From Archegozetes longisetosus (lineage: Eukaryota; Arthropoda; Arachnida; Sarcoptiformes; Trhypochthoniidae): a stretch of 64,000 nucleotides of DNA. Positions 1 to 12,211 of the stretch are shown here, one piece after another. Each line of letters begins with the position of its first letter. Positions within the stretch are counted from its first letter, which is position 1. The stretch is from positions 4,760,001 through 4,824,000 of the forward strand of contig JAEMBT020000005.1 of the NCBI GenBank assembly GCA_018873245.2. The letters are read 5' to 3'. The notes below the pieces were generated by a model that ran no database searches, had not been told where the DNA came from, and saw only the letters and a program-made list of their open reading frames with translations. The translations under genes and the position numbers were made by a program.

Positions 1-101
1 GGCGTCTCCACATCTATATCAGATCTGAACTCCTGATTATTCTCGATAATTGTCTGTGGATTTGATCCAAAATGAAGATCACTTTGACCTGATTGATCCA
101 T
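1..101 (-). CDS. N-terminal coding exon of an unrecognised protein (partial)
   Basis: An open frame runs from the ATG at 101 off the left edge and encodes 33 complete residues beginning MDQSGQSDLHFGSNPQ. An in-frame TAA lies 18 bases upstream of the ATG, and the context AAAAATATGG is acceptable, so this is a real candidate start. The peptide is polar and acidic, with no motif, signal peptide or membrane segment. I do not recognise the family. The call rests on the start context and on the open frame reaching the edge, so the exon could be spurious. Confidence 0.4.
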   Translation of the reverse strand, partial: MDQSGQSDLHFGSNPQTIIENNQEFRSDIDVET

Positions 102-1509
102 ATTTTTATCGTTGAATTAACGATATATTAATTGAGAAAACTTGTGACAAAAGTATTAATTGAAATGAAGATGAATAGAAACAATAATTTGGTGAAATAC
201 GAGAAGAATTACGACTGAAGACGCAATAACTCTTAACATAAACAAAAATTAAAAAGTGTAGACCTGGCGAATGTTGTCTTCAAATTGACTAAAGTTGGAG
301 TGAATGTTAGTAATGTTTGTGAAGTAATAGTCACTCACTATTAAAGCGAATAAGAGTCACTCGCTATCAAAGCAATACATACAATACAGCATTGAGTGTG
401 TGTTTGCGCGAATCACTCAATCGCAGACTCAACACAACATTACATAGCGTTAAACCGAATGCCGCAGAATCTCACGTCATCGCATTGATCGTATTCTGGG
501 CTTCGGTTGTAGGCGTTGGAGACTACTCTTTCATATGATAGTGTTAGACGAGTTAGGTTTAGACAAGATGCAAAGTTAGGTATATAGAAAAATATGTATA
601 ACAGTATGTTTGTGTATGGAAATTAGTCTGAAAAGTTGTTGGCAACTTATTTTATGTAATACTTGCAATAATTGTTGTAGAGTATGAATTATACTTCTAG
701 AATATGAACTATACTTTTCTGTTTGTTCATCCGAAACAAGACTGGTTTAGGCAGTAGGTTAAACCAATGACCGGCTCTACCTCTCACCATTTAAGCTAAA
801 TATCTGAAAATCATCCATGCGTTACAGCTCATAGTGAAAATCTATGACTAATTGTATTACAAAAGATTTTATTATTGGCAACAATGATTTCCACTCAATT
901 TTAGTCCCTGCTGTAAGGTTCAATTGTTAGCCGTAAAGTTGTGATTAGAATTTTTCATTTAGCATATTCATGACACAATAGTCAACCTAAAAACAAAACT
1001 ATAATACAACTTTGTGACAGGTTCAAACTACATAAAACGCTTGCATCAATTATCTAATACATTATGTCTCGTGTATATGTCTCCAGTTATACCCGTGTGT
1101 CCCTCTGTCTCACTCTGACTATATTTCTAGTCTTCAGTACATCTGTTCAAATATTTGATGTATTTGCTAGAATCTCATGTCACATTTTTCATATCATGTC
1201 TTACGTCAGAATCAATTATTTCTGTTCAGGTTTTGAAAGTAAACTTTAAAAATGATTTTTATATAACCTTATTTATTAATTTATGCAGTTTTATTTTAAT
1301 CTTAATGATTTATGAGTTGTTATAAATGCAACAATTGTAACAATTTTATGTCTATACAATTAAATGATAAAATCAACAAAATTTATTTAAATACTAATGA
1401 GGTTTAAGTTAAAAAAACAATGAAGATTGTTTCGATGCATGCATTCAAATTAAATGATATATAAATATAAAAATCTGTCAAAATCGACAGTTGAGAATAA
1501 GATAAAAAT
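102..1509. other. Intergenic: 5' flank of the left-edge gene and 3' flank of SNAPC5
   Basis: No coding exon is supported. Bases 330-385 contain an imperfect direct repeat of about 27 bp (GTCACTCRCTATYAAAGC core). Bases 400-560 are richer in CG dinucleotides than their surroundings, including ACGTCATCG near 474, and may be the promoter or 5' UTR of the minus-strand gene at the left edge. The last 130 bases probably hold the SNAPC5 3' UTR; an AATAAA on the minus strand lies at about 1383-1388. Confidence 0.4.
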
Positions 1510-1994
1510 TTAGTCATCATCATCATCATCATCTGACTCTTCCTCAACTTGATTGCCCCCAGAGGCAAGCTTAAGCAATACTTTACTGACATCTAATTCA
1601 ATAGTTTCCGCGACAGCCTTGGGATGATTTTGATCATCAAAATCATCATTTAGTGGGAAAGAATCAACAATGGGTACTTCGATGGGACGACTAGGTGTTC
1701 CGCTACTGAAGTAGTTATTGGTATTAACTTGCTCGACTTGTTCCTCTTCGATCTCTCTGTTGACACCTAATAATCATTAGTCAAGTATTAATAAGCATAA
1801 GAAATAATGTAAACACATTAATTACTATTCATATCACTTTTATCCTTCAAGATCTTCAAAAGAGATAGTTCTTCGACTTGTAATCTATTTTTCTGATCTT
1901 CAATCTTACGCAGCATTTCATCAATAAATCGTTTTTCTTCTGAAAGATAACGCATTTGTCTTATTTGGTCACGTATTTCGTCGGCTCTATTCAT
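1510..1994 (-). CDS. SNAPC5: SNAPC5 (snRNA-activating protein complex subunit 5, SNAP19), two exons
   Basis: CDS is complement(join(1510..1766,1826..1994)), 141 residues. The small SNAPc subunit helps the complex bind the proximal sequence element of snRNA promoters (RNA polymerase II and III) in the nucleus. Residues 1-50 are a charged coiled coil containing NRLQVEELSL, very close to the NRLKVEELAL core of the human protein. A short conserved patch ELDVSKVLLKL follows, and the chain ends in an acidic tail EEESDDDDDDD, as in vertebrate SNAPC5. The single intron (1767-1825) has donor GTAATT and acceptor TTATTAG, and splicing keeps the frame. The protein is longer than the human one (about 98 residues) because of a Ser/Asn/Asp-rich middle. 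It is head to head with GINS1, so a split regulatory region is likely. Confidence 0.82.
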
Positions 1995-2065
1995 GTCGAA
2001 ATCGATTTAAAATAAATAAAAAGAAAGATTAAAATAAAGACTAAAAATGTTGTAAAAGATGATGA

Positions 2066-2084
2066 AGCACGTGATTACGAAATG
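2066..2084 (-). promoter_or_regulatory. E-box promoter element facing SNAPC5
   Basis: Read toward SNAPC5 the sequence is CATTTCGTAATCACGTGCT, ending 72 bases before the SNAPC5 start codon. It contains the palindromic E-box CACGTG. Eighteen of its 19 bases match the inverted copy at 2960-2978 that faces GINS1, so each divergent gene has the motif in the same orientation relative to itself. Myc/Max, USF or MITF-type bHLH-zip factors bind CACGTG; binding here is inference. Confidence 0.55.
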
Positions 2085-2100
2085 GCTATATTTTCAAAAC

Positions 2101-2887
2101 ATATGAAAGGGTATTCATGGCATATGAGGAACACTGGGGAGGAGACTATAATTGGGTTGGTCTTATTAACTTATATCTATTGATACAGACAATTGTATTG
2201 ATCTTAAATGACTAAATGATCATTTTAACACAAGATGTCAACAAAAATTATTACTAAACTAAAAAACTTGAAGACAGTTGTTAATAAACTGTAATTTTTT
2301 CCATTTGGTATCATAAAAAGTACAAAACATTTCTTCTAAACAAACAAATCGTAACATTTTATTGTTTAAAATTATTTGATTTGAAAAAATGAATAGTCAT
2401 ATTTAACCATATTTAATATAATATACATTATATTATATTTTATGTTATAAATTACATTCAATTATATTCCAAAAATTAATGTTTTTATTTAACATAATCA
2501 CAGGTTTATAACTATTACTTTCGATTCAAAGCTAAAGTCTATTAGAGTTAAGTAAAACTTATACCAATAATTTTTTAAATGTATTAATAATTCTAATATA
2601 TGATTGAATTTAGACATTCAGAAAAACTTAGGATTGGTTTCGAGTTCGGTAGATATGAATGATTATAATATTAAAGATATTGGAAAACAAATACATGAAA
2701 TATTAAATTTTTTATCTGAAAGTAATGAGATTTGTTTGACATCTTGTGTTTAATTTTGATACAATTGATAAAATTTTCATTATTTTGCTTCAAATCATTT
2801 AAAATAGAAAGAGATCCTCCCTAAAATCCACCTTAAAGACAGGCTCCTCCCGAGTGTTCCTCATGTGCCATGAATACCATATGAAAG
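2101..2887. mobile_element. 769-bp non-autonomous TIR DNA transposon with 9-bp target duplication
   Basis: The element spans 2110-2878. Its ends are inverted repeats of about 40 bp (2110-2149 against 2839-2878) that I count as 36/40 identical, starting GGTATTCATGGCAYATGAGG. It is flanked by an exact 9-bp direct repeat ATATGAAAG at 2101-2109 and 2879-2887. The interior is AT-rich with no ORF of note, so it is a MITE-like non-autonomous copy. A 9-bp duplication with GG-starting TIRs fits Mutator-like or Merlin superfamilies; I cannot choose between them. It lies between the SNAPC5 and GINS1 promoters and widens that gap from about 0.5 to 1.3 kb. Confidence 0.85.
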
Positions 2888-2947
2888 CATCTATTTAAAA
2901 GGTTAAGAAACTTGAAAATAAGCTCAAAAATTCAATGTAATAATAAG

Positions 2948-2991
2948 CCAATGGTGTGTCATTTGGTAATCACGTGCTATCTATTTGGCGC
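2948..2991 (+). promoter_or_regulatory. GINS1 promoter cluster: CCAAT box, E-box, E2F site
   Basis: Within 44 bases upstream of GINS1 are a CCAAT box (2948-2952), the 19-base motif CATTTGGTAATCACGTGCT (2960-2978) with the E-box CACGTG, and TTTGGCGC (2984-2991), a match to the E2F consensus TTTSSCGC. E2F and CCAAT elements are classic controls of S-phase genes, which suits a GINS subunit. The sites are seen in sequence; factor binding is inferred. They lie about 285-330 bases before the start codon, so a 5' UTR of up to about 250 bases is implied. Confidence 0.6.
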
Positions 2992-3275
2992 TCAATTCTG
3001 ACATGAAATGAATGATTCACTGATGTGAGACATTTTTATCATCATTAGTATAAGTAATATTTATTTTAGTTTAATCTCATAGATTTTCTTCACAAATAGC
3101 AGACTTATTGTAAGTATTTGTAGTTTTATTTTTAACTCAAGTAATGATTAGTTTGAATGATTTGAAATTTTTACGACATTATTTGCAGAAGCGAAACAAC
3201 ATTTGATAATAAAGTTAATAATAACTAATACCTTATTTATCGGCATAATTTCATACAAAAACGATTAGTTTGGAG

Positions 3276-4222
3276 ATGTTTGGTGAGAAAGGAGTTGAGC
3301 TGATAAAGTGTCTGACTCGTGATAGTAATGATCCGATGCCTAAATATAATGAACAATTGGTTCAGAAGGTCATACATGAGATGACGGAATTGAATGAACA
3401 AATTCAACATTTCGTGTAAATAATCATATTGTACTAAATTTTGATTATTTTCATAACTGAATTATTCAAACGAATTTAGTTCATTAAATGATGGAAGTAA
3501 TGAAGTGAATGAAGAAGAGTATCGCTCGCAATTGGTTGTGACACAGATGCGATTCTCAGCTTTGCTTTGGAACAAACGATGTCTCCTGGCATATCAGTGA
3601 GTAATTGATTTGTATGACATGATACGACGACAAAATTGACATAATCTCCTGTATTCATATCAGTTATAACAGACTGGAAAAATTGAAACATTTGCGGTGG
3701 GAGTTTGGGACTGTTTTGCCGAATGACATCAGAAATAATTTGTCGGAATCAGAATTGGTCTGGTTTTTAGGCTATTGCAAAAACCTATCTGAGTATATGA
3801 ATAGACTGAACGATGGAAAGGGCATTGATTTGACGTTACATAAGAAACCACCGAAAAGACTGTTTATTCAGGTAAGCCATTGGCAACTGTTGTGATCAAC
3901 GAGTCAGTTATGATCAAATTAATTGAAAGGTTCGTTGCAATACTGAGTACGGAGATTATGAATTAGAGGACGGAACAACAGTCATCCTCAGCAAAGATAG
4001 TACGGTATGTAGTGATTGTTTAAAAATGAATTATAAAATAACTGCATATGAGTTAGACAGGTGTTAAGTGGTAACAATAAAATAATATAAAATCACGTGT
4101 ATGAATAATAAAGAAAAACATGACTAACTAAATGAATAATTGTGTATTTATAGCACTACTTGCCATTATCACAATGTGAGAAATTGATACACGGAGGAGT
4201 ATTAGAGCAAATAACAAATTAG
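3276..4222 (+). CDS. GINS1: GINS complex subunit 1 (PSF1), five exons
   Basis: CDS is join(3276..3415,3480..3596,3664..3871,3930..4004,4154..4222), 202 residues, against about 196 in human. PSF1 is one of four GINS subunits in the CMG (Cdc45-MCM-GINS) replicative helicase and is needed for replication initiation and fork progression in the nucleus. The family pattern is clear along the whole chain: N-terminal MFGEKGVELIKCLTR, the A-domain helix LKHLRWEFGTVLP, then KPPKRLFIQVRCNTEYGDYE. It ends in the B-domain QCEKLIHGGVLEQI. All introns have GT-AG ends (for example CA/GTGAGT and CAG/GTAAGC) and every junction keeps the frame. It is head to head with SNAPC5 and convergent with WDR62, with 274 bases between the two stop codons. 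Confidence 0.95.
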
Positions 4223-4496
4223 TTTATTTAATTTAAAATTCAATAATAATTATACATTAACTTTTATATAATTAATAATTTATATTCAATAATACTACAT
4301 GCATGTAATAATTATTTACAAATGGATTGGAAAAATTAAAAATAGAGATCTATGTTTTAAAATGACATGGAATTAAAATGGTTTACGATTTGATAAGCGC
4401 TTAATTTAAGGCAAACATACGAGGCATAGCAAGTAAAGGCACTAATATTAAAAATAAAATAAATATAAACCTTATAGTATCAAATCTGATGATCGT

Positions 4497-7400
4497 CTAC
4501 TCTTTCTGGTCCTTTTTCATTCTCTGTTCGACCATATTAAGCAAACGATCGGAATATTGTTGAAGTAAAGTCATCGCTTGTGTCATACTTTCAGGTGGAA
4601 GACTATAGTTGGGATCACTATTTGGAATGTTAATATTTGGCAGAGCTTGGGAATGAGCTATAGCCGAATGTAAATTATTACAGGTACTTGATATATTGCT
4701 ACATAAGTAATCACGAAGTCTAGTATTTCCTGAATCTGTTGCACGCTCGAATATTCTAATTGCGTATTTTGATATCGTGTTCAGCTCACTCACAACTAGT
4801 TGACAAAGTTCTTGAGTCACTGTAATCGAGAAAATACAAATTATTATTAGTTTTAATCTTTGTCTTCACATAGAGATTAACTAACGAGGTATTGTCGAAG
4901 GATTAGTCATTGCTAGGTCTAATCTTTCGTTTTGAATAACAGGTAAAGGAGGTGTTGCCCAAAGACCACTTCCTGATGAGGAACTATTACTACGCAGCTT
5001 GATAGGAGTTTCGCGACCAATAGTGGCCAAATTGAATTCACTTTTTGACGACCGCATATCATTACTCCAAAGCTTGCGAGGCTTTGTTTGTGGGGGATGT
5101 GGTGTTTCTTTCGTTTGAGGAACAGTTTGACTGGTAGATGAACGACGAATCTGTTTCAAAATGTTAGGCTTCGGTGGAGTTACGGGACGTGCTCGAGAAA
5201 ACAGTTTCTCATCATCTGATGACGAAAGCGACTCGTCGTCAGAACTTTCTCGATGACCGCTTGAATAGGAGTTATTTGATTTCCTCGCTTGAGTTGGCGG
5301 TGCACTCGAACGACCGGAATTATGATTTGGTTTTAGTAACGAAGTCTGTGAGGTGCTGTTACTCCACAAACCTTTGCTTTTCAGTGAAATTGATTGCGAT
5401 TTTATGCTATCAATTTTGCTGAGAGTGCTATTACTTGTGCTGCGAGACATTTCATCGTTTGTATTCAAGTCATTGACTTTATTGTTCTCCCAGAGTGGAG
5501 CCGGATCTAAAATATTTCGGTAGAATCAATTGTTTTAATCCAACGACTATCAATTTATTTATAACAATCGAAATTATAAGCATATTAGAAGATAGTGGAG
5601 TGAAAAAGTCTGAAAACAGTCTGGATACTTATAAATTATTAATAACAACTTACTGTTCATGTTCAGGTTGAGTTGAGAAGAAGCTAAAGTTTTTCTTTGT
5701 GGTGAAAATGACAGATCGCTCAGTGATATCGACCTACGAATGGCTTCGGAAGCTATAAGTATATAAAAAACAAAAATGAATTTTTAATGGGGTTCATGAA
5801 GGAATAATGAGTTAAAAAAGACTCACAATCAGGTCCTGACATATTTTTGCCATTAGAGTCCAAATTGATGTCCCTCAAATTGGCGACACTTTTAGAATTA
5901 CTCAAACCCGATCCTTTCCATCCCAACTAAACAAGAAAAGAGACATAGTTAAAACAATGACTGTTAAAAGGTGTAGAGAAGATAGAGAAATAGACGTACA
6001 GTTTCGAGTTTCTTTCGCGCTTCACTGATTGCTTTAGTGAGTTCTTCCCTCCTCTTAGATATGGGCGGCTTCACAATTAATGGGGTGGTAGTAGAGTTCA
6101 TTTGCGGAGAACTATTGATGTTAGTGTTGATTAGCGGAGAACTATTACTACTACTATTAGTAGCAGAAGACTTGGAGTGATATTTCGATGAAATACTTGA
6201 ACGATTTGGCGACAAAAAATCTGAATGACTGACTTGTTTCTCAACTGATAAACTGTCATTTACTTTGTCTAAGTTCTCAAAAGTATTTTTTAGATACTTT
6301 TCCCTTTGATCGATTCGATCTAAGTTTTCGGTACTCATATAAAGTAAGTTCTTATCGTTGGCACTCCGGTCACTATCACCTACTGTTGTACCTGAATCTT
6401 CGTCATCGCTATGTAATTCATTGAAATTGGGAACACTTATCGAAGGAATAACTCCAATACCGCTGAAACGCTTTAATACACTTTTAGATTTACGCAGTCT
6501 TTGACTATCCACCGACTCATTCACTTTAAATGTTGAACCGCCAAAAGTGCTGTCGTCTTGATATCCGATATTATCGCTATCGGTAGTATTTAGATCTTCC
6601 TCGTCGTCTTGTGGGAAACTACCACTTGCAGACGAAGAATCAGTCGATTGTCGATATCGAATGTCCCCATTCTTGTTCTTATCAAATTGGCTTTTGTTTG
6701 CCACCTGCTCCGTTTCATTGCCTTTAGTCGTGTTCTGAACTTTAGCCAAAGGATAGGGAATGACCGCGTCTTCATTTAAGTAAGATTTTACGACTAGATT
6801 TTGGCTGTTTTCCATGCGCTGAGCCCATCGACCCTTTGGCTGCAATTGTGGCTTCGATTGCTGTTCGATATCTATTTTGTTACTAGGATCGCGACTCAAT
6901 TCCTCTACCATTTGTTTCTTTGCCCATAAGGGTAGTGATTTCAAATTGAATCGATAGAGAGCTGACGGAGAATTATTAGGAGAAGCTTCTTCATCATTTT
7001 CACTGTTAATGCTCTGTTGCAAAGGTTTTGCAACCGCGACATTTGTATTTTCAACTAATGGCACGGCTGGCAGTCCCAACTTGGATGCGATTGCATTAAC
7101 CATTTCATTAGGCAACCGCCAGACGAATATACAGCCGTCTCCAGACACAGAAATCAAATGTTTCCCATTTTGGGAGAACTTTAATCCAGTGACCAGTTCT
7201 GAGTGACCACTCGTTACTGCCAGACATTCACCTGTTTGATAGTCATAGATATACATACTTTTGTCAGTACAAGACGTGGCAACGAAAGTGCCGCTCGGAT
7301 CCAAAGCTATTTTGATGAGAGTTCCGTCATCTCCTTGTGATCCCTTGAAATTAGACGTGTTTTTGCCGGTGACCACATCATAAACTCTGATTATTCTATC

Positions 7401-10400
7401 CTGACATGCAGTCAAAGCATAGTTCTGCTCTACATCCACTTCCATGTCATAAAGTGTAGTCTTTCCCACCACATGATGTTCCCGAACAAAACTAAACGAT
7501 TGAGGCGTTTCAAGTCCTTTCCTGAATATCAGTGATTTATCTGCTCCACAGCTTATCATTTGTAAATTGTCACTCGATTTGTTGCAAACAAATCTGACAG
7601 CTGTGATAGAGGACGAGTGATCATCCATTGTTTGTACAAAAGAATATTGCTGCTTGACATCGAAAATGTGAATCAGTCGATCTCTACTCGCCGAAGCTAA
7701 GAACGACTTTCCCCCAAATTTTTGCTCATTAGAATATTCTAAACAAAGCACTTCTGAATCGTGGGCTTCTATTTTGCACAAATCTTGTTGAAGTTCCAGA
7801 TCAAACACACGAATATTACCCGAACGGTCACCTATTATTCAAATTAGCTTTAGTTGAAATAACTCTGGATTTTTCACATTAAGCAAAGTCAACCTGAAGC
7901 CAAATGCCTGCCGTCAGGAGAAATCCTTAGCGATCGAACTCCATTTTTGCCATCATAAGTAGTGTCCACTTTGTCATTACTTCCACTCGGATTAATGTCT
8001 GCGTCACAAATGAATGATAAGTCAGGATCCATGTAGAGTATCTTCAATAGTTCAGCGCTGAATATATTTCGTTTATAAACGAAATACGATTCCTGAGACG
8101 TTTTAAGAGTATCCAAATTCCAAATACGGATTGTATCATCACTTGAACATGTTAGGAATGTACCCGAAGGTAGCAGTTGTTTGGCACTGTTGGGCAAATT
8201 TGGATAAGTCTGCAATAGATATTTGTTTTAGTCGAAGAACCAAATATGGGTTTTAATCAAAAAATCAAATATTTATCGAAAATCTAATCACCTCAATAGC
8301 CCAAATACAACTCGAATGATAGAGAAAAGAATGCAATTTTCCAATTTTCTTGATGTTTGTGATTGTCCAGAAGTAAATACTACGATCGCCATAAATACAT
8401 GTCACTATATTATTAGTCTCGTCCAATGCTATGGCTATAGTATCTGCATATTTAACATTATTTGCTGCATTCGAACCCGAACTCAAATCGCTGTAAATAC
8501 AAAACCTTTGTTTAAAAAAAATTCTAGTCAAAAATTCAAAAATATATATTACTTTCTAGTTAGTCCCTTTGCAATGTCAATACCGAGTGAATGTGGGCGA
8601 GGCAAAGTGCAAACAAAGTGAAGATTTTTCGGATTAAAACACCTAACGATTCCTTGAGCACAACCGATACAAATCAATTGGTCACTAATGCTTATGCAAT
8701 TGGCACTTGTCGTCTATGCAACGATGAAAAGAGTTAACATATTTTCATTTTAATGTTTCTCCTCACAACTTACTCTTAGTTCAACCCATTTGTCTAGAAG
8801 TCGTCTATTATTGAATTCACATAAAAGACCAGATTTGGTAATGGCATAAGTAGATTCTGACATATCTCCGCGACCACACGAAACATCACAGAAATAGTTA
8901 TTGCGCTGATCTCCCAAAATAGCAGATCTGCCCATTAATGGCAAAGACTCAAATTTGCTCCGGGAAGACTTGGAGTATTCGAGATACCAGAACTTGACGT
9001 GACGGTTGCCAACTGTCACAAAATAAGATCCACTGGTGGCAAAAGATAATGCTTTGACTTTAGAGGAGACTTTATTGGAAGCAATTTTTAAGTTATTTTT
9101 CCAGTCCCAGACATTAACAATCATGTCGTGCTGGGATCCAACAGAGACAACATATTTATTATTTGGCGAAAAGGCCTAATTGCAGCACAAAATACATATA
9201 AAGTCTCACGCAAGTCATTGACACTCTCTTCTAATTGTAAATAATACTCACAACACAGTTAATTCCAAACTTATGGCCTGGAAAGGCGGCCACTTGTTCA
9301 CAAGTCGACGAGTCCCAAACACGTACATTTGGCTGATGTCCGCACTATTACAATAATTTAACACATTAGTTGATCGTTTGAAGAGTGAAAATCTAAAGGA
9401 AATGGCATTACCTCTCCTGTAACGATGTACTTTCCATCGTAAGAAAATTTAGAGGCAGTAATTGGCTTTTTCGATGCATTTATTATATGCGTTTGTTTGT
9501 TTTTACGTATATTGTAAACCACTAAAACACATCTGTTTGAAACAAAAATTAACAAATTTTCAATGCACGATCAAGGAAAACAATTTAGAAAACAATGTCT
9601 TTCGTGTTTTGGTATGTGTTCAATGCTTATGGTATGTATTCAATGCTTTTGGTATGTATTCAATCTTTCGGAATGTGTTTAGCAGCTATTTCTTCCTATA
9701 TTTTGTTATTACTACTACCAAAGGATGTTAACCTCAGACTCAAGCGGCAAAAGGGGTGCAAAATAGCACTTAAGATAAAAAACTTTGAAGAAATTGCATT
9801 ATTATTATTATATGGACAGGTTTTCTAGGTTCTCATCAAAGCAGAAATAAAATTTGATATGAAAGTAGAGAAAAAATGGCATTTGTTGCTCATAGACCGG
9901 GTTTGAAGTTGTTCAGAGTGAAATAGATTTTCAATGAAGTGTAACTTAAGAATGATAATAAGTTATGAGTTAGAAATGTGATAAGAATCAGTGTAAAGAG
10001 TAGATAAAGTATACATACCCGGCTGGATAGACCACATTACTTGTCTGCGGATCACAATCTAAAGACGTATTACTTGAAACTGTTAATCCCAGTACACGAT
10101 CTAACTTGACCTGTCACGAAAGAATCACGAATAAATATCTTAAATCATAGTCTGATTATAAATTAAAATACATTGCAATTATCTTTTCTTATTGTTTCAT
10201 TTCATGACTAAACACAAGTTGATATACAATCAGTAATAATAATTTTGTTAATAAACAACTTATAAAACAAGTGTTATTCAGTCAATGATATATTGTAATC
10301 AAGTCTAAATTTGAGGTATTTTGAGGCCCTCATTAATAATAATAAAGAAGAAAAAGTGGAACAAATGCTGAGAAATTATAAAAACAGTTATACATTTGAA

Positions 10401-12211
10401 AAGTTGAAAGATATAGAGTAAAGTTAAACCTATAAAATGATTTACACCTACAGAAAAATTGGAGGTTTTGAAAGATGAAACATTGAAAAGTAAATTTATT
10501 TCTAGCTCGACATACCTGCATTATCAACTATTGGCTTATATGGATTGATCAAAATATAGATATCTGGGTTGGTATGCACTTAATCTAAAGCACATTGATT
10601 ATAAAGTTCTAGATTATTTTAATCTTAAAATATTAGCATTTTCGCTAAAACGTTATAGTGAGAAAAGCTATTTGTAAAAGTATTTGAAAACCTATTTTCA
10701 CATGTATTTGCGTACTACAAAACAAAATACATCTGAACACATAAATAGAAAAAAATAATACCAAATTTCGATTAATAAAACAATAAACATTTCATACCTC
10801 TGGGTATTTAATAAAACCATTGTATTGATTCAATTCATTATAATTAGAATTATCCATTTCTCAAAAAAAGTGTAAAACACAATCAAAAAGTGAGCAGAAA
10901 AGTGAAAATCATATACAGATAGAGAGGCTGAGGCATTATAGATGAATGAGAACCTACACTCAGGTGGCTGCCAGTCTTATGAGTTACCTCTGCTCTGCAA
11001 CATTTCTATCTGCAATAGTTGTATACTAGCAGAAGTGCCTCCAATCTATCAGCAATAGTTCTACACTGGCAGAAATGCCTCCAATAAAACCACTTCTCTA
11101 TCCCTTTATAGTCAAACAACACGACTCGCTTGAGGCTATTGATGTAATACCAAAAACTTATGCTATTCATCCTAATGCATGACAATTGTTAATGCATTTG
11201 CAATTTGTAGAATTAAGCATTTAATTAATGTTTGCTTAATTTCATAACTAAAAACTTTCTTAGAGACAAAGTAGGATAAAGTTAGTTGTATAGTTAGTTA
11301 CATAGTTATAGTTATCAGTATTTTTAAATGAATAAGAACAACTTTTATTTAATTAGACATGCGGACAATGACTAAGAATAAAACGTTCATACTTTAAATG
11401 TACGATAACAATGAAGGAAATGTAATTTAATAACTTTTCAGACCAAAGCATATCTCGAGAGAATGGACTTGAAAAAGCATTGGCTAGAATTTAATGTGAA
11501 ACTCCACTTCAAGTAGACTCCATTCACTCGTCATTGAACTTAGCGTTAGAGAAAGAATATATAAACCCAATGGCAAAATACTTGTCAATTCAACCTTAAG
11601 GCCAAGATTGACCTCATCTAACGCCCAGGGCTATATTACGACAGTTTGCTCACAATTAAGACTAATACGAAATTAGCTTAGATTATGTTGAGCATAAATA
11701 CTAAAATTTTTATATTTAGACCATTGTATAGTTTCAACTGAAATGAACAATTGATTCAGTCTGCAAACTATCAAATATGATCAACTCGAAATGAAAATAA
11801 TTTTTCAGATCAAACTGATTAAACGCTATTTCGATTATGAGCCCCTATCAATGTTGAAAAACTTGTATTGATATGAGCCATAGTTCTAATAAAGTAATTA
11901 ACTGATAGGGAAAAAGATGATTACTTTAAAAATGTAAATAAGGATAAATGAAACCAAGTATTACGTTAAATATACAAATAATGATAAATAAAATAAACTT
12001 TAAAATACAAACAATAATTAATGGAATAAGTATTTACTTTATTTTCCAAAGGAACCACTTCTTTGATACGTTTAAGCGCAAGATTTCTAATAATTTTCTT
12101 AGGACCAACATTAGTAACATTAGATGAAGCATTAGATGGGATTAATGGTGAGTTCATGTATTGGTCATTATTTACAGTCCAGTCACCACTGTTTCGGTTG
12201 TTCAATGCCAT
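4497..12211 (-). CDS. WDR62: WDR62/MAPKBP1-family WD40 scaffold protein, 13 coding exons with two possible first exons
   Basis: The shared exons are complement(4497..4819,4886..5506,5654..5752,5827..5926,6000..7831,7894..8209,8292..8490,8553..8713,8774..9175,9252..9344,9412..9532,10019..10110). The first exon is 12038..12211 (1510 residues) or 10798..10857 (1472 residues); both join in phase 0. Vertebrate WDR62 and MAPKBP1 are about 1500 residues and act at centrosomes and spindle poles and as JNK-pathway scaffolds. Family landmarks: [10 protein letters not shown] near the start, [68 protein letters not shown] and [18 protein letters not shown], spanning two beta-propellers in roughly the first 800 residues. 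Then comes a long Ser/Asn-rich region, with [13 protein letters not shown] before it. A helical C-terminus ([13 protein letters not shown]) resembles the family dimerisation helix. Whether this is the WDR62 or MAPKBP1 counterpart is not decided; invertebrates usually keep one. Confidence 0.93.
9607..9680. repeat. 20-bp minisatellite in a WDR62 intron
   Basis: About 3.7 copies of a 20-base unit with core GGTATGTRTTCAATGC. It lies in the 486-bp intron 9533-10018, the largest intron shared by both WDR62 transcript forms. It explains a pair of overlapping spurious reading frames here. Confidence 0.8.
10798..10857 (-). other. Alternative first coding exon of WDR62
   Basis: The ATG at 10857 opens a 20-residue peptide [20 protein letters not shown] that ends exactly at a GTATGA donor in phase 0, compatible with the common next exon at 10110. 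An in-frame TGA lies two codons upstream (TGA GAA ATG), so this must be a start exon. Joining the upstream exon (12038-12211) to the AG just before it would give a stop, so it is not an internal coding exon. Confidence 0.55.
11005..11084. repeat. 40-bp tandem duplication upstream of the inner WDR62 first exon
   Basis: Two adjacent 40-base units (11005-11044 and 11045-11084) differ at about five positions; the core is CAATAGTT followed by GCAGAARTGCCTCCAA. They sit 150-230 bases upstream of the inner first exon on its strand. A promoter role is possible but not shown. Confidence 0.75.

Noticed and set aside
9462..9828. Plus-strand frames rich in Tyr, Phe and Cys
   Set aside because: They read across a WDR62 exon on the opposite strand and the 20-bp minisatellite.
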